NCBI GenBank assembly: GCA_019279435.1
Contig: JAAALK010000079.1
Coordinates: 64,180,330 to 64,244,329, forward strand
Length of the DNA stretch: 64,000 bases
Direction: 5' to 3'
From: Zizania palustris
Lineage: Eukaryota > Streptophyta > Magnoliopsida > Poales > Poaceae
A program made the translations under genes and the position numbers. Position 1 is the stretch's first letter; every line of letters starts with the position of its first letter. Positions 12,650 to 23,400 of this stretch are shown in pieces. The notes under the pieces were generated by a model. The model searched no databases and was not told the origin of the DNA. It saw only the letters and a program-made list of their open reading frames with translations.

Positions 12650-13103
12650 GATGATGCTGTGTTCCTACACGGCTGCGCTCGCCGGTGAGGGGAATGCGAC
12701 CGCCGTTGCTGCGCACCTTGACAAAGGGTGTTGCCCTCCTCGATGCCTACGACACCATCACCACTCGCTTTCGCTTCCACCGACTTCGCCGCATTTGCCT
12801 CCTTTCTCACTTCACGCTCTTCCTCCTCTCGTCCCCACGACACTCCTCAATCTGTTGCACGTGCTACATACTCGCCGATCGTGACGAGCGTGCTCTAGCG
12901 TTCCTTGCCCACCGCTCCCATTCAATCAACCCCACAAGTGCCTCTCCGCTGCCGCAAGCGTCCTCCTCCTCATCAACGTCATCGCAGCTGCTGTCTTCTC
13001 CGGCGAATTCCCTTGGGCAGAATCCTTCAGCGCCGTCTCTGTTGCCCTTGCTACCAAAACTGTTCTCGACACCAAAGGTGAGCTCGAAGAGGTGGCGGCG
13101 TAG
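12650..13103 (+). pseudogene. Frame-broken remnant of a small, possibly membrane, protein gene
   Basis: Four protein-like stretches in good order sit in different frames: MMLCSYTAALAGEGNATAVA (from 12650), KGVALLDAYDTITTRF (about 12724), DFAAFASFLTSRSSSS (about 12782), and finally HKCLSAAASVLLLINVIAAA running on through VFSGEFPWAESFS and LATKTVLDTKGELEEVAA to a TAG at 13101-13103. The last part has a hydrophobic segment suggesting a membrane helix. The amino-acid composition looks coding, unlike the flanks. I do not recognise the family. It could be a decayed gene, or a real single-exon gene broken by single-base sequence errors like those seen elsewhere in this window. Confidence 0.45.
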
Positions 13104-13396
13104 CGCTGTGCCGTGGCTATGCGGTGGCTCAACGGCACGGCGGCGCGGCGGCGACGCTGCGGCGTGGCTCGAAAAACCGCTGGCGATGGCGATTGGCGAC
13201 ACACATATCTCGTGCGGAGGAGTCGTGATCCGCGAGGATGGAAACTGAGCCAGAAGAGCTGGCCGTTGTCTGCCATCGGATTGAACTCTATACACGTGTC
13301 ACACATCTGGATATGGTATGCACCAATTTCTCAATGCATACTGATTGCACCTAATTTTTTTTCCTAAATGTAAAAAGGCTGTGACGAAACTAACGT

Positions 13397-13700
13397 ACTG
13401 TTTGGTTCTTTAGTCACACATTTTAGTCCCGTCAAGATGCTGTTTTGGACTATTAAATGTAGATTATTTATAAAATTTATTCATAATCAGTGGATTATTC
13501 GCAAGACGAATCTAATGAGTCTAATTACGCCATAATTTGACAATGTGATGCTATATTAAACATTTGCTAATTATGGATTAATTAGGCTTAAAAAATTATC
13601 TCATAAATAATCCTTCAATTATATAATTATTTTTATAATCAGTTCAAATTTAATCCTTTGAATCGATGTCGAAACATCCGACGTGAAGCCAAACACCACC
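13397..13700. mobile_element. MITE, GTGTTTGGATC family, copy 2
   Basis: A diverged relative of the element at 7615-7952 in the same orientation. Shared interior words include ATTTGCTAATTATGGATTAA, CTAATTACGCCATAATTTGA and ATATAATTATTTTTATAATC. The ends are TACTGTTTGGTTC and GCCAAACACCACC. No target-site duplication is clear. Confidence 0.65.
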
Positions 13701-13789
13701 TAAGAACTTAGCAGAGTGCGTGCGGGTCTGTTCTGAAGCAGCTGGTCATCCAATATTCAGGCTGTGTCAAACTCAGCCAGTTTCTAAGT

Positions 13790-14500
13790 GATATGGTCTC
13801 TTCTACGAAAAATTATCAGCGTTTCTTAAAAAAAAAGTTATTTTATCAGACCACCGCCACGCCTGTTTTCATCTGCTACGGGGTTCGCCGTTCGCGGAGC
13901 TGGAGCCTGGAGACGGTGGAGGGGTGGGGCCTGCGGCGCCGTGTCGGTCGTCGTCCCCACATCCGTCCTCTGCACGCCGCTGCACCCGACGGCGCCTGAG
14001 TGCCTGACCTCCTGCCCGCTCTTTCTCCCGCATCCAGCGCGACGCCTCGCCGCCTCCGGGCCAGGCTCCCCCGCCGTCGTGGTCGTCATCGGTGCCACCA
14101 CCACGGGGCCGACCGGAGGCCCGGAGCTCGCCGCGCTCAAGGCGGAGGTGCTCACGGTAGCTATGGTAGCTATCGCCTATCGCCAAGTGTAACCACAACT
14201 GTTGCGCGCGGGAAGATGAGCTAGACCTCGTTCTCCTGTGATTGCAGCAGGGTTTGATCTCTACCTGCTGCTGCTCACAGGGACAGGGCAGAGAGACATA
14301 CGACGACGGCTTGACGAGATGCTTATTCGCTTTACTGCTAAGTTTGGCAGCTATGTCCCTCAAGATTCGTCTACAATAATTCCGGCGGTCAATCAACTAA
14401 CTCCTCCCTGCTGTATATCCCCAGTTCATGAAGGAGATCACAGTAGTTCATTGGTGTTTTCAACAGCTCCCCTGATGAAACTTCTTCCTTTCGGTTGACA
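13790..14500. other. GC-rich patch with open frames, unrecognised
   Basis: GC-rich sequence (about 13850-14160) with overlapping frames on both strands. One plus-strand frame contains AVVVVIGATTTGPTGGPELA. I recognise no family, start context or splice structure, so no gene is called. It may be a gene fragment or transduplicated sequence. Confidence 0.3.
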
Positions 14501-15994
14501 CGATGTTGGTTGATTAGGGAAGGAGTTGTGGGGTCTCTAATCATGATCCAGCCAACTTTCTTCCGGTACTCATTTGATAGACCACCTATTTCTATGCTTC
14601 TAGGGTTTTTTCGCATTTACGCTAGATTTAAAGTTTGTATAATAAATTAGAGTTGTTTAAATTTTTATTTTTAGTCTGAAACAGAAACTAGATAACTTAA
14701 CTAATGATCTGTATAACTTAACTAATGATCTGTTCCGTATAACTATAGCTCCAGGATCTAGAGTTTGTATAATAAAATAAAGTTATTTATATTTTAAATT
14801 CTAGTCTAAAATAATTAAATAATTAAATAGCATTGATTTATTGATAACTCTAGATTTATGATTTCTTTGGAACTAGATTTTATCGGCTCCAAAAAACTAT
14901 TTATCTAGAGTTATGCTGAACAAGACCTAAATACCCCTAATCCACACACATCCACACCAAAGATTTTCCAGAGTTAGTTAGGCTTAACCAGCTATATAGA
15001 ATTGTACTAAACAAGATCGCTTACAGTTCTAGATCCAAGATTTTTTTAGTCATGTTTGACCATCTTTACAAAATCTTATATCTGGAGTTGTGCCAAACGG
15101 AGCGGATTGAGGACACTTGGCTATCACAAGGACCCAAAACCATGAAAATTTGCAGAAGCTGCTTCAAGTCCCAGCCAGAAGTTGATAGAATGTGTTGAGC
15201 ATGGGAGCCAGCCAGGCCATGCTTATTCTGTCACACACTTGCTTTCCTGTTGCTGGTAATATGCTGTTCATCATCTAGTAGACCAAACCTAATATGGCCA
15301 TCTTATATGTTTGGGAGCATTTCCCTGTCATAAATAATGTGGGATGAATTATGAATAGATTATGGTTTGTTTCTGTTGATGCAATGTACTTAGCCTTGGT
15401 ATCACCTCACCACAGCTGTAGAAAGATCAAGGAAGCTTCATGCTATGATCATAATTCATAATTCATCATGCCTCATCAAGACCCAACCCAGCTTGCTAGC
15501 TTCTCAACAACTCAAGAGACAGATAGGCTAGGGTTTTAGTAATGGATTCCCCCATCACCAAGCACATGGCATGCTCCCCCCTGCAGGCCACTTGATCACA
15601 CACAGCTTAATTACCAAAACATTGTGCTGGTGATTAACAAGCATGCTAACTTAATTACCAGATGCCATGACTGTATATAACAGTAGTCTCATTGATACCC
15701 TTTACTTAACAATCACACATAACCTTAATTAACAACACTTACTGGAATAAAATCACCTGGTAGATAGATCCCTGGGACACACGGCAGGGGACATCACATA
15801 ACACCAATCCAGCTACACACAGATAGATTATTGCTCGTGGTCCATAAACAAATTAAACATGACAAGTTGACAACTCTCTTCCTTGTTCCATTCGAGCTGA
15901 ACAATTAAAAACGTTATATTTTTTATAAGGAAACCCCAGCACGCTAGCTAGCTGCAAGAACTGCCCTGCATTGCATCTTTGTGCCGCGACATCT
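14501..15994. other. AT-rich intergenic sequence with direct repeats
   Basis: Contains an imperfectly repeated TAACTTAACTAATGATCTGT (about 14693-14733) and repeated GAGTTTGTATAATAAA-type words (14632, 14760), suggesting a degraded dispersed repeat. No gene seen. The portion below 15995 includes the 3' UTR of the Aux/IAA gene. Confidence 0.4.
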
Positions 15995-17872
15995 TCAGCT
16001 CTGGTTCTTGTTCTTGTTCTTGTCCTTTGCTCTCGGTGCTGAAACACACAGAAGAGATAAATTTCTCAGAAGGGGTTGGGATTGAGAATTTGAGATTAAA
16101 AATCCTGACATGGAAGGCGCGCACTGACCAAGACCGATGGCTTCGGAGCCCTTCATGATCCTCAAGCGTTTGCATGACTCGACAAACATCCTGCAAAGAA
16201 TGTAAATTGCAGTCTAAGATAATGACGACGAGGTGAAAACAAGGAGAGGATGAAGCAGCTAGCGTACTGCCATGGGACATCTCCGACGAGCATCCAGTCG
16301 CCGTCCTTGTCCTCGTAGGTCGTGACGGGATCAGCCATGGTGCCCTCGTTCGTGCTGTTCCCTGACGAAGAGGTTCATCGCAGTGCATGAATATTTTTGC
16401 AGCTATGCTAGCGTGTCGATCGTGTCGTACGGTCTCGGTTTGCGTGCGTGCGTACGTACCGGCCGTCGCGGCGGCGAAGGGGCCGAACATCTTGCGCAGA
16501 GCGACGGAGAGGTCCTTGTAGCTGCTGTACAGCTTCAGGTCCACCTTGCGCAGGTACGGCGCGCCGTCCATGCTCACCTTGACGAAGCCGGAGCCGCCGC
16601 CGCCGCCGCCGCCTGCGTTCGCAGCGGGCTGCTGCTTCTCGCCTTCCTCTTCCTTCTTGCTGCTCTTCACCGGCTGCACGGTCATGACGTTCCTGCGGTA
16701 TGATCGGACTGGCGGCCAACCCACAGCTTGCACCCTGACGACATTCAACACGACTAATTAGCTACACTCCATTTTCACTTCACAGATCATACATCACTTC
16801 TGCTCTAAAAAAAACTACTCTTAACATCATCATATATAAGGGAACATTTCTAATAAAGACAGCGGGTTATATATATTAGGTATCTCTTGAACATGTTCGA
16901 GATCATTTACATTTGTAAATGGATACCCCCATCCAGCTAGAGTAGACCATGCATGTTACAATATTCTTGCTAACTACCAACTCTGTTTTTAACTAACATA
17001 TGTATGCATGCAGCAACTTTATGGCAGTACTGTGTATGATGAAAAATGCCACCATCAACTTTAGTTATTGCCACATGAATCATGGACACCATGATAATTC
17101 AGAAACTAATTGGCTACAGATATGATGTAATGTACTCTTTTTCTGATCACTCTAAATACTTGTTGCTGCGGCCTTATCTTCTTTTTCAGAAGAATAAACC
17201 AAAACAAAGCAGGCATCAGATTAAAAACTGTGGCAACAATCTGGTCACAAGTTTACAAGCGACAAAGAACATATATACACGACGGTGTTGCACTTGCCAT
17301 ATGCGCTTTCTGCCAGTGAATCTCCCTTTTATATGGATAGTTTTGTGCTTCTTAAAAGTGATATGATGCTTCATGGGCATGCATGCATGTTCAGTTCATG
17401 CAACAAGCTGCTCCAGATATATAAATCCAAACAGAAGGAAGGGAGACAAGGGGGGAAACTAGCATCCTAAACATGCACATCTTTTTACCAGATGCCATTG
17501 TGTCATTGTGCTGATATATATGGATCTTTCTCCACGAATTTCACAAAGAAAAATTCAGAACAACAAAGTTCCATTGAAATGGCACGCACAGTCCTACTAA
17601 ACTCTGAGTAATAATAATATGTAAGATGTGTATGCCCTGGTTTATGTATGAACATGCATGCAGATTGCAGATACATACTTGGGAGCAGGTGGCTTCTCGG
17701 CGGCGGCCGGCAGCTCCGGCTTGCTGGCGGCTTCCTCCATGCCGGCGGTGGGCAGCTTCAGCTTCAGGTCAATGGTCTCCTCAAAGCCTCTCTTCCCGGC
17801 CTTGGCCCCCGCCTCGGCGCCTCCTCCCGGCAGCCCCAGCCGGAGCTCCGTCCCTACGTCGGCTCCAGCCAT
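15995..17872 (-). CDS. IAA13: Aux/IAA transcriptional repressor (complete, 5 exons)
   Basis: Nuclear short-lived repressor that binds ARF factors and is degraded through TIR1/AFB when auxin is present. Exons in transcript order: 17872-17679, 16734-16460, 16361-16268, 16190-16129, 16038-15995. Phases close, giving 222 residues. The start is the only ATG in the first-exon frame. Domain I is TELRLGLPG (EAR motif LxLxL), followed by KRGFEETIDLKLKLP. Domain II is the degron VGWPPVRSYRRN. Domains III/IV (PB1) include FVKVSMDGAPYLRKVDLKLY, YEDKDGDWMLVGDVPW and SCKRLRIMKGSEAIGL, and the tail is APRAKDKNKNKNQS. All key residues are present, so it should be auxin-degradable. I recognise it as closest to rice IAA13; the number is from memory. 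A 7-glycine run lies between domains II and III. Confidence 0.96.
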
Positions 17873-18061
17873 CTTGGGCTTCTCGGCTCCGCCGGAGCAG
17901 CAGCTGGCTAGTCTCTCGCCCTGCACACGTACCTCCACACTAACTGAGCTGGTTTTGCTATGCAGCTTTTCCCCCTACGGATACTGTGGATTCAAGCCAT
18001 GTGCTGTGATTACTGATTAGGAGGTGTGGCAAGAGAGGATCAAGAACTGGGTGATGGTGTG

Positions 18062-18069
18062 TATATATA
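18062..18069 (-). promoter_or_regulatory. TATA box of the Aux/IAA gene
   Basis: On the minus strand the sequence reads CTCTATATATACACACC, a clear TATATATA element about 190 bases before the ATG at 17872. This predicts a transcription start near 18030. Confidence 0.7.
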
Positions 18070-18132
18070 GAGGGAAGAAGCTAGAGAGGAGAGAGGAAGT
18101 AGTAAATATTCTAGGTTTCTAGTTAGGGTGGT

Positions 18133-18157
18133 AGAGAGAGAGAGAGAGAGAGAGAGA
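18133..18157. repeat. (GA)n microsatellite upstream of the Aux/IAA gene
   Basis: Pure AG/GA dinucleotide run about 65 bases beyond the predicted TATA box. GAGA-type runs are known targets of plant BPC proteins; a role here is inference. Confidence 0.85.
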
Positions 18158-18344
18158 CTTTTTTAGGGGAGAGAAATGAAGAAATCAGTTAGTTAGAGCA
18201 TGAGTGAGGCTACTTGTGGAGGTTGGAAGGCTTGGAGCCAATAATTTTTGCTTCCATGTTTCCTCCGGTTGGATTCTCTATTACTAGTGTGTCAAGGTTA
18301 GCCTAGAAAGCAAGGTACTCATTAGTGAGCTTCCGTTGAGTGAT

Positions 18345-18801
18345 TAGGGATAGCAACGGGGTTGATGAAAACCCGCTCGCGAAGCAAACCTGTAAAATTT
18401 ATGTAAACCTGAATCCGCGAAACCCATAAGTTTAAAACTAAACTCGAACGCGACGAGTATCTCACGGGTTCAATTTATACTCTACATGAATTACATTACA
18501 ACATAAATATAATTAAAAAACCGAAATAAATCGAAGATTATCACATTACCAATACACAATTTAAAATGATGAAATCACTCAACATATCCCAACATAACAT
18601 TATCATAGAAAATGAATAGGAAACGAGATGAACTCTATGTAATTTTAAGTAATAGAATAAACCCGCAAAACCCATGAGTTTAAATCTAAACCCAAACCCG
18701 ACTCGCCAATAAATTGGTATCTAGACCCACGAACCCGCGGGCACAAAATTAAACCCAAACCCTTGCTCGTCGGATACTCGCGGGTAAAATTGTCATCCCT
18801 A
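18345..18801. mobile_element. hAT-like non-autonomous element (TAGGGAT ends)
   Basis: About 457 bp. Left end TAGGGATAGCAACGGG; right end, reverse-complemented, TAGGGATGACAATTTTACCCG. Flanks TGAGTGAT (18337-18344) and TTGGTGAT (18802-18809) agree at 6 of 8 positions, consistent with an old 8-bp duplication. Interior is rich in AAACCCGCGGG / AAACCCATGAG-type words. This end sequence is a common plant element class as I recall it. No coding capacity. Confidence 0.7.
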
Positions 18802-19107
18802 TTGGTGATCATTAAATTTTCTTATACGAAAGATTTATAAAGTGTTCTTGTGATATACTCCCTCTGGTATATACATACCAAGATGATATTAAATACAGCA
18901 ACATAGGTTGTCCCAATTGGTTAATGAGGCATTATTCTAGTGGTGTCACACAAGTTCAACTCCTGGTGGCCACATATGTCTCTTTTTTAGTGTTTTTATT
19001 GTCAGAAACGCTTCGGTTGATGGGGTGACTAATATTTATACACTCGATCCATCTCATCCTTAAAAACTGAAATATAAATATCTCATTCTTAAAAAACTAT
19101 AATATAA

Positions 19108-19540
19108 GAGCATCTCCAAGAGATTTCCTAAATTTTAGTTCCTAAATCACATATAGGGATCATCCTAAACTCTATCTCTTCCTAAAAATTAATTAATCTA
19201 CAACAGTTTCCTTATAATCTCAATTCATATTTTTTAAAACCTACAAATATGGTCTATAATAAGTAATAATTTTGTGTAAAACTATAATGCATTTAAATAT
19301 GTGTATCATCTAACTTATAACAACACATAAGGAGAAAAATAATGCACATGCAAGAAAATATATGTACAAATAAAAATAGGGATTTTCTAAACTAATCCTA
19401 TATTTGAGAGAGATGAATGGTGATTTAGGGAATAAATTAGGAAAGTGACTCATTTAAAAGAACTCTTGGAGCTTCATTTTTCATAAAAATACCTAAATTC
19501 AAATTTAAGTAGTCATATGGATAATCTCTCAAAAACGCTT
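19108..19540. mobile_element. MITE, GAGCATCTCCAAGAG family, copy 1
   Basis: Left end GAGCATCTCCAAGAGATTTCC. The right part GAACTCTTGGAGCTTCATTT is the reverse complement of the left part of a second copy at 42228-42628. The two are therefore the same family in opposite orientations. The right edge is approximate and no target-site duplication is certain. Confidence 0.72.
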
Positions 19541-19559
19541 AATACAACGAAACCATCTT

Positions 19560-20040
19560 ATTCTTAAAACTAGTTTTAAGATCTAACTGTGTTTCCTGAC
19601 CTTAAATGCACAGGGCAGGACAGGGCAGGCTGGTAAGTGGTAAGGAAGGATGCAGAGGATCCTGTGGGCCATAGTGCGCGGGGCCCACTGTGAAGGCCGG
19701 GCGCCGACACGTGTCGCGTGATGAGCTGGACGGCGCCGATTTTGCCGGTGGCCTCACCCGCCTCGCTTCCGGCCGTGATGCGATCCCCGACGTCAGCTGG
19801 TGGGCCCCGGACTACCCCCTTCTGTTGGGGGGCCACCCGTGGCATGGTGGGCCCCATAACTAGGGAAGGGACCCCGATCCCCCGACTCGGTAGGGCCCAC
19901 CGCGCCGCAGCAGGATCTACCCACCTTCGCTTTATTCCTTCGCGAATCGCGACCCACTTGCACGCGACGGGCCGCAAATCCTCAACGAAAGTATCGCGAG
20001 CACTTTATAGATTTCAAGAAAATAAAACCTATAATTTTAA
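19560..20040. other. GC-rich patch with GGGCCCAC and G-box motifs, no gene
   Basis: A roughly 350-bp GC-rich island in AT-rich DNA. It contains several GGGCCCAC / GTGGGCCCC words and GACACGTGTCGCG (a G-box core CACGTG). Such motifs are typical of plant promoters, but no supported coding region follows on either strand. It may be a promoter fragment or an unannotated non-coding transcript. Confidence 0.35.
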
Positions 20041-20091
20041 GTAATAATTAAACTAAAAAATACGTGCGTTTAGTGTCATTGTGTGTTATTA

Positions 20092-20431
20092 GGGCCTGTT
20101 TGGATCCAGAGACTAAAGTATAAGGAGCTAAAATTTAGTCATTTTAGGAGCTAAAAATACAAACACCAAGGCTAAAAAGGGGCTAAAAATTTTTAGCCCA
20201 TTAACCCCAAGGAGAAGCTAAAGAGGGGCTAAAATGTCTCTTTTCCACCCATACTCTCACCATGCATGCATGCATGAAAAGCAAGAGCAATAAATGATGA
20301 ACATTTTATTCATTATACACAATAATAAATGTTTTAGCCCCTTTTTTTAGCCCTTGGATCCAACAAGGGTGACTAAAATTTTAACTCATTTTTAGTCACT
20401 TTGTTTTAGCTCTTTGGATCCAAGCAGGCCC
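20092..20431. mobile_element. Tourist-like (PIF/Harbinger) MITE
   Basis: A 340-bp element with ends GGGCCTGTTTGGATCCAGAG and, reverse-complemented at the right, GGGCCTGCTTGGATCCAAAGA. It is flanked on both sides by TTA (20089-20091 and 20432-20434), the 3-bp TWA duplication of PIF/Harbinger elements. Interior is full of repeated GGCTAAAA / TTTTAGCC words. No coding capacity. Confidence 0.85.
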
Positions 20432-20434
20432 TTA

Positions 20435-23400
20435 ATTGATTCGTATTTTAAAGTAGTTTTGTAGAGTTGTCACTTGTCCGTGACATACGGTAAAAAATTA
20501 CTGGCCAAAGTTAAAAATGACAAGCCTTTATTTTTTCAACGGATGGTCGGAGTAATAGTTTGTGAAACAATATACACATAATTTTTAAGAACTAAATTAA
20601 TATATTGTTGATTTCTTAAGTAATTGTAGTCTTATTAATCCTTTTCAAATATAAATTGGTTTTATAAATTATATATCTTTTTAACCTTTTATTTCATGTT
20701 ATTCTTATCAAATAAATATTACCCCTGTTTAAAATAAACAGCTCATAATTTTTAAAGGGAAATAAATAAATAAAATCATTATAATTGATTTTTACTATTT
20801 GATCACAAGTATAAATGACACATACAGAAATCATAGGTTCTACGTATTTTTACTATTTGTTCAACATAATAAGAGTTTATTAAGAAATTAAAAAATCTAC
20901 AGAAATTTGCGAAAAAAATGACGTATATACGACTAGCAAGGGTTGAATTCCCAGACCTCCTGGGTGGTGGGACCCACGTGCCTGGAGGGGTGGGGGCAGG
21001 TCAACTCAGGTGTCGGCCCCACCACCCCTGCGTGCATGTGGGTGTCAAAGCTCAAACGGATTCCCAGCTCCACTGCACGCGACCGCCTTGGTTATTTCCC
21101 GCCCAATTAATCAACTGGTTAATTAATCTAAACCGAGAGCACTTGCTTGATTAGCTTAACAAAATGGCATAGTATTGGTGACGTTTAATTAGTGGCAGTA
21201 TTTCTTGTGGCTTCCGATCATTCTCTATCTCCAGCAATCGAGTTTTATTTAATTTGCCAGTGAGAATAGCATAATTAAGCAGAGATTGCAATTTGCCACT
21301 AACACAATCTACTGTTTTTGAAACCGCATGCAATGGTTGAGCTTGTCAGGCTGGCACAAAGCACAATCAGCTTGTGAGCTAATCAGCTGGTTCTGCTGTA
21401 GGTGCCGGGCTGCTTAGTCGACCGACCCGTGTGCTTGATCGAGCTGGGGCGGCCGGGCTGTTTGGCACTTTGATTGGCCACCTGTAAAGCTAAGCTAGTT
21501 CCTGCAGTACCAAAGAACTTCATGCACGCAGATCGAACCTCAGCTCATCTGGACGGATGCTTAATTACTTGCATTGCTTTAGCATTCGATCTCCGGGCCG
21601 GATTAAGCTCGCTTGAGATGCCTAATCAATCGATGGGCATTGTTAGTGATGCCTAGCAAGTACATACATGAAAAGTCGCCAGTAAACCAAATGTGATCGA
21701 TCAAAACAAAGATGTATCAATTAATAATAGTAATTAAGTCCATCGTACACAGACCCAGAGCCCGGCCGGCCGGCTAGCTAGCTACACTACTAGAGGTAGC
21801 ACGTCGTGCACGTGTGTATCGCCAGCTGCATGCATGCATGCAACGACCAGAAAATCGATCATTAACGACAGATAATAAGCCGGGTCGTATTTGTGCTAAC
21901 TGATGTGTTCGTTAGAAGTCATTAATGACTACATTGTGCGTGACGTTGACATGCAAGCATCGTTAAAAGTAATGACGACTACTGTCACTTTTCCAACACT
22001 AATATCGTAGTGATAGTTAATTTCTTTACCATTGATGTAATCAATTTTCAGTAGTGATGAATTATGTGTATATTGTGTCCATTATCATCCATATTTTGGC
22101 TACTCCGTACATTATATTTCTTGTGTTATATATTATAACTCATTGTTTTACTTGTTTAAAACAAATTTCTCTAATATGTAATAAACAACTTAATAATTGT
22201 TATATTTTTCTATAAAATCAATTCAAGTTAGAAAAGCTCAATTTTAAAAAATTATACTTTCGAGAGTAGCTGAAACTTTTTTCAGGAAACCAGAGAACCT
22301 GTTACGGACAATCAGGGTTAAAAATCACAATTATAGTCTATGTAATATATTTTTTTAGTTAACCATCCTCGAACCGAATATCAGTGATAATTTATTCGAT
22401 TACTTGCTAAACAAAATCGATAACAATGGTAGCAAGTTAACTGAATCTATAACCGTTGTATTCGAGTCACGGAAACCTGCTCCTGGAAGGAATGTTTGGT
22501 TAACCTCGGTTACAATCAACCATCTGCTTGATTACCATTATATTAATTCTGTTCGTCACATCACAACCAACGATGCGAGGAAGTTGCTGCTTATGAAAAT
22601 ATATAATGGAATATTATATTAGCATGGTTTGCCGAAACAATCGATGCTAGAATGACTCCCAGGCCGTCTAGAAACACGTACGTTCCAGACGGCACGATCC
22701 AAGAAACGGCAAAGCAGAGGCATGCAGCACGATCCAAGACTGTGAAAAGTCGTGAAAACCAGCTGCAGTCGATCTGCATTCTGCAGCCCAGCTAGCTAGC
22801 TGTGTGCGTGATTGTGTGAGATCTGATACTGGAAACTGGAGAGCTGTGCCTGCCGATCGATGCGACTGCTGCTTCTCTCTGACTCTCTCTCTCTGTCTCT
22901 GCTGGCAGCTAGCAGCTAGCAGCAGCAGAGTGCCAGTAGGTTTACGTATAGGTTTTACTGCACTCTGAATGATGATGGACACTGCAGATGTGCTGTCCGA
23001 GTAAGCTCGCTGCAGCGACGTCAGGGAAGCACGTCGCAGTGTCGTCGCAGGCAGGAGCCGATCGAGCCCATGCTAGCTCGATCTCTGCAAGTACGCATGC
23101 AGAGAACGTACCGTGCTGGATTGCTCTCTCGATCTGCTTGGAAACACGCGATGCAATGCAACACGCCAAATCGCCATTAATTACTGTATGGAGGAGTACT
23201 GTAGTTTTTTTTATTTCTCTTCTTTATAATCGCCGCGAGAGTCGTACGGCATGCTTGGTACGTAGTGGTGTGCATTGCTTTGCGAGTTGTGACTTGTGAG
23301 TCGACGGAGAGATCACCTTGGGGTGGGTTGGTCGGTCGGGACGGCGATGCGACACTACTACCTCTACCCCAGTCGAACTGGAGGTTGGAACCAACGAGAG

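Noticed and set aside
22860..22915. CT-rich stretch considered as a miR156/miR529 precursor
   Set aside because: The minus strand gives GACAGAGAGAGAGAGTCAGA, not an exact miR156 or miR529 sequence, and no pairing arm was found.
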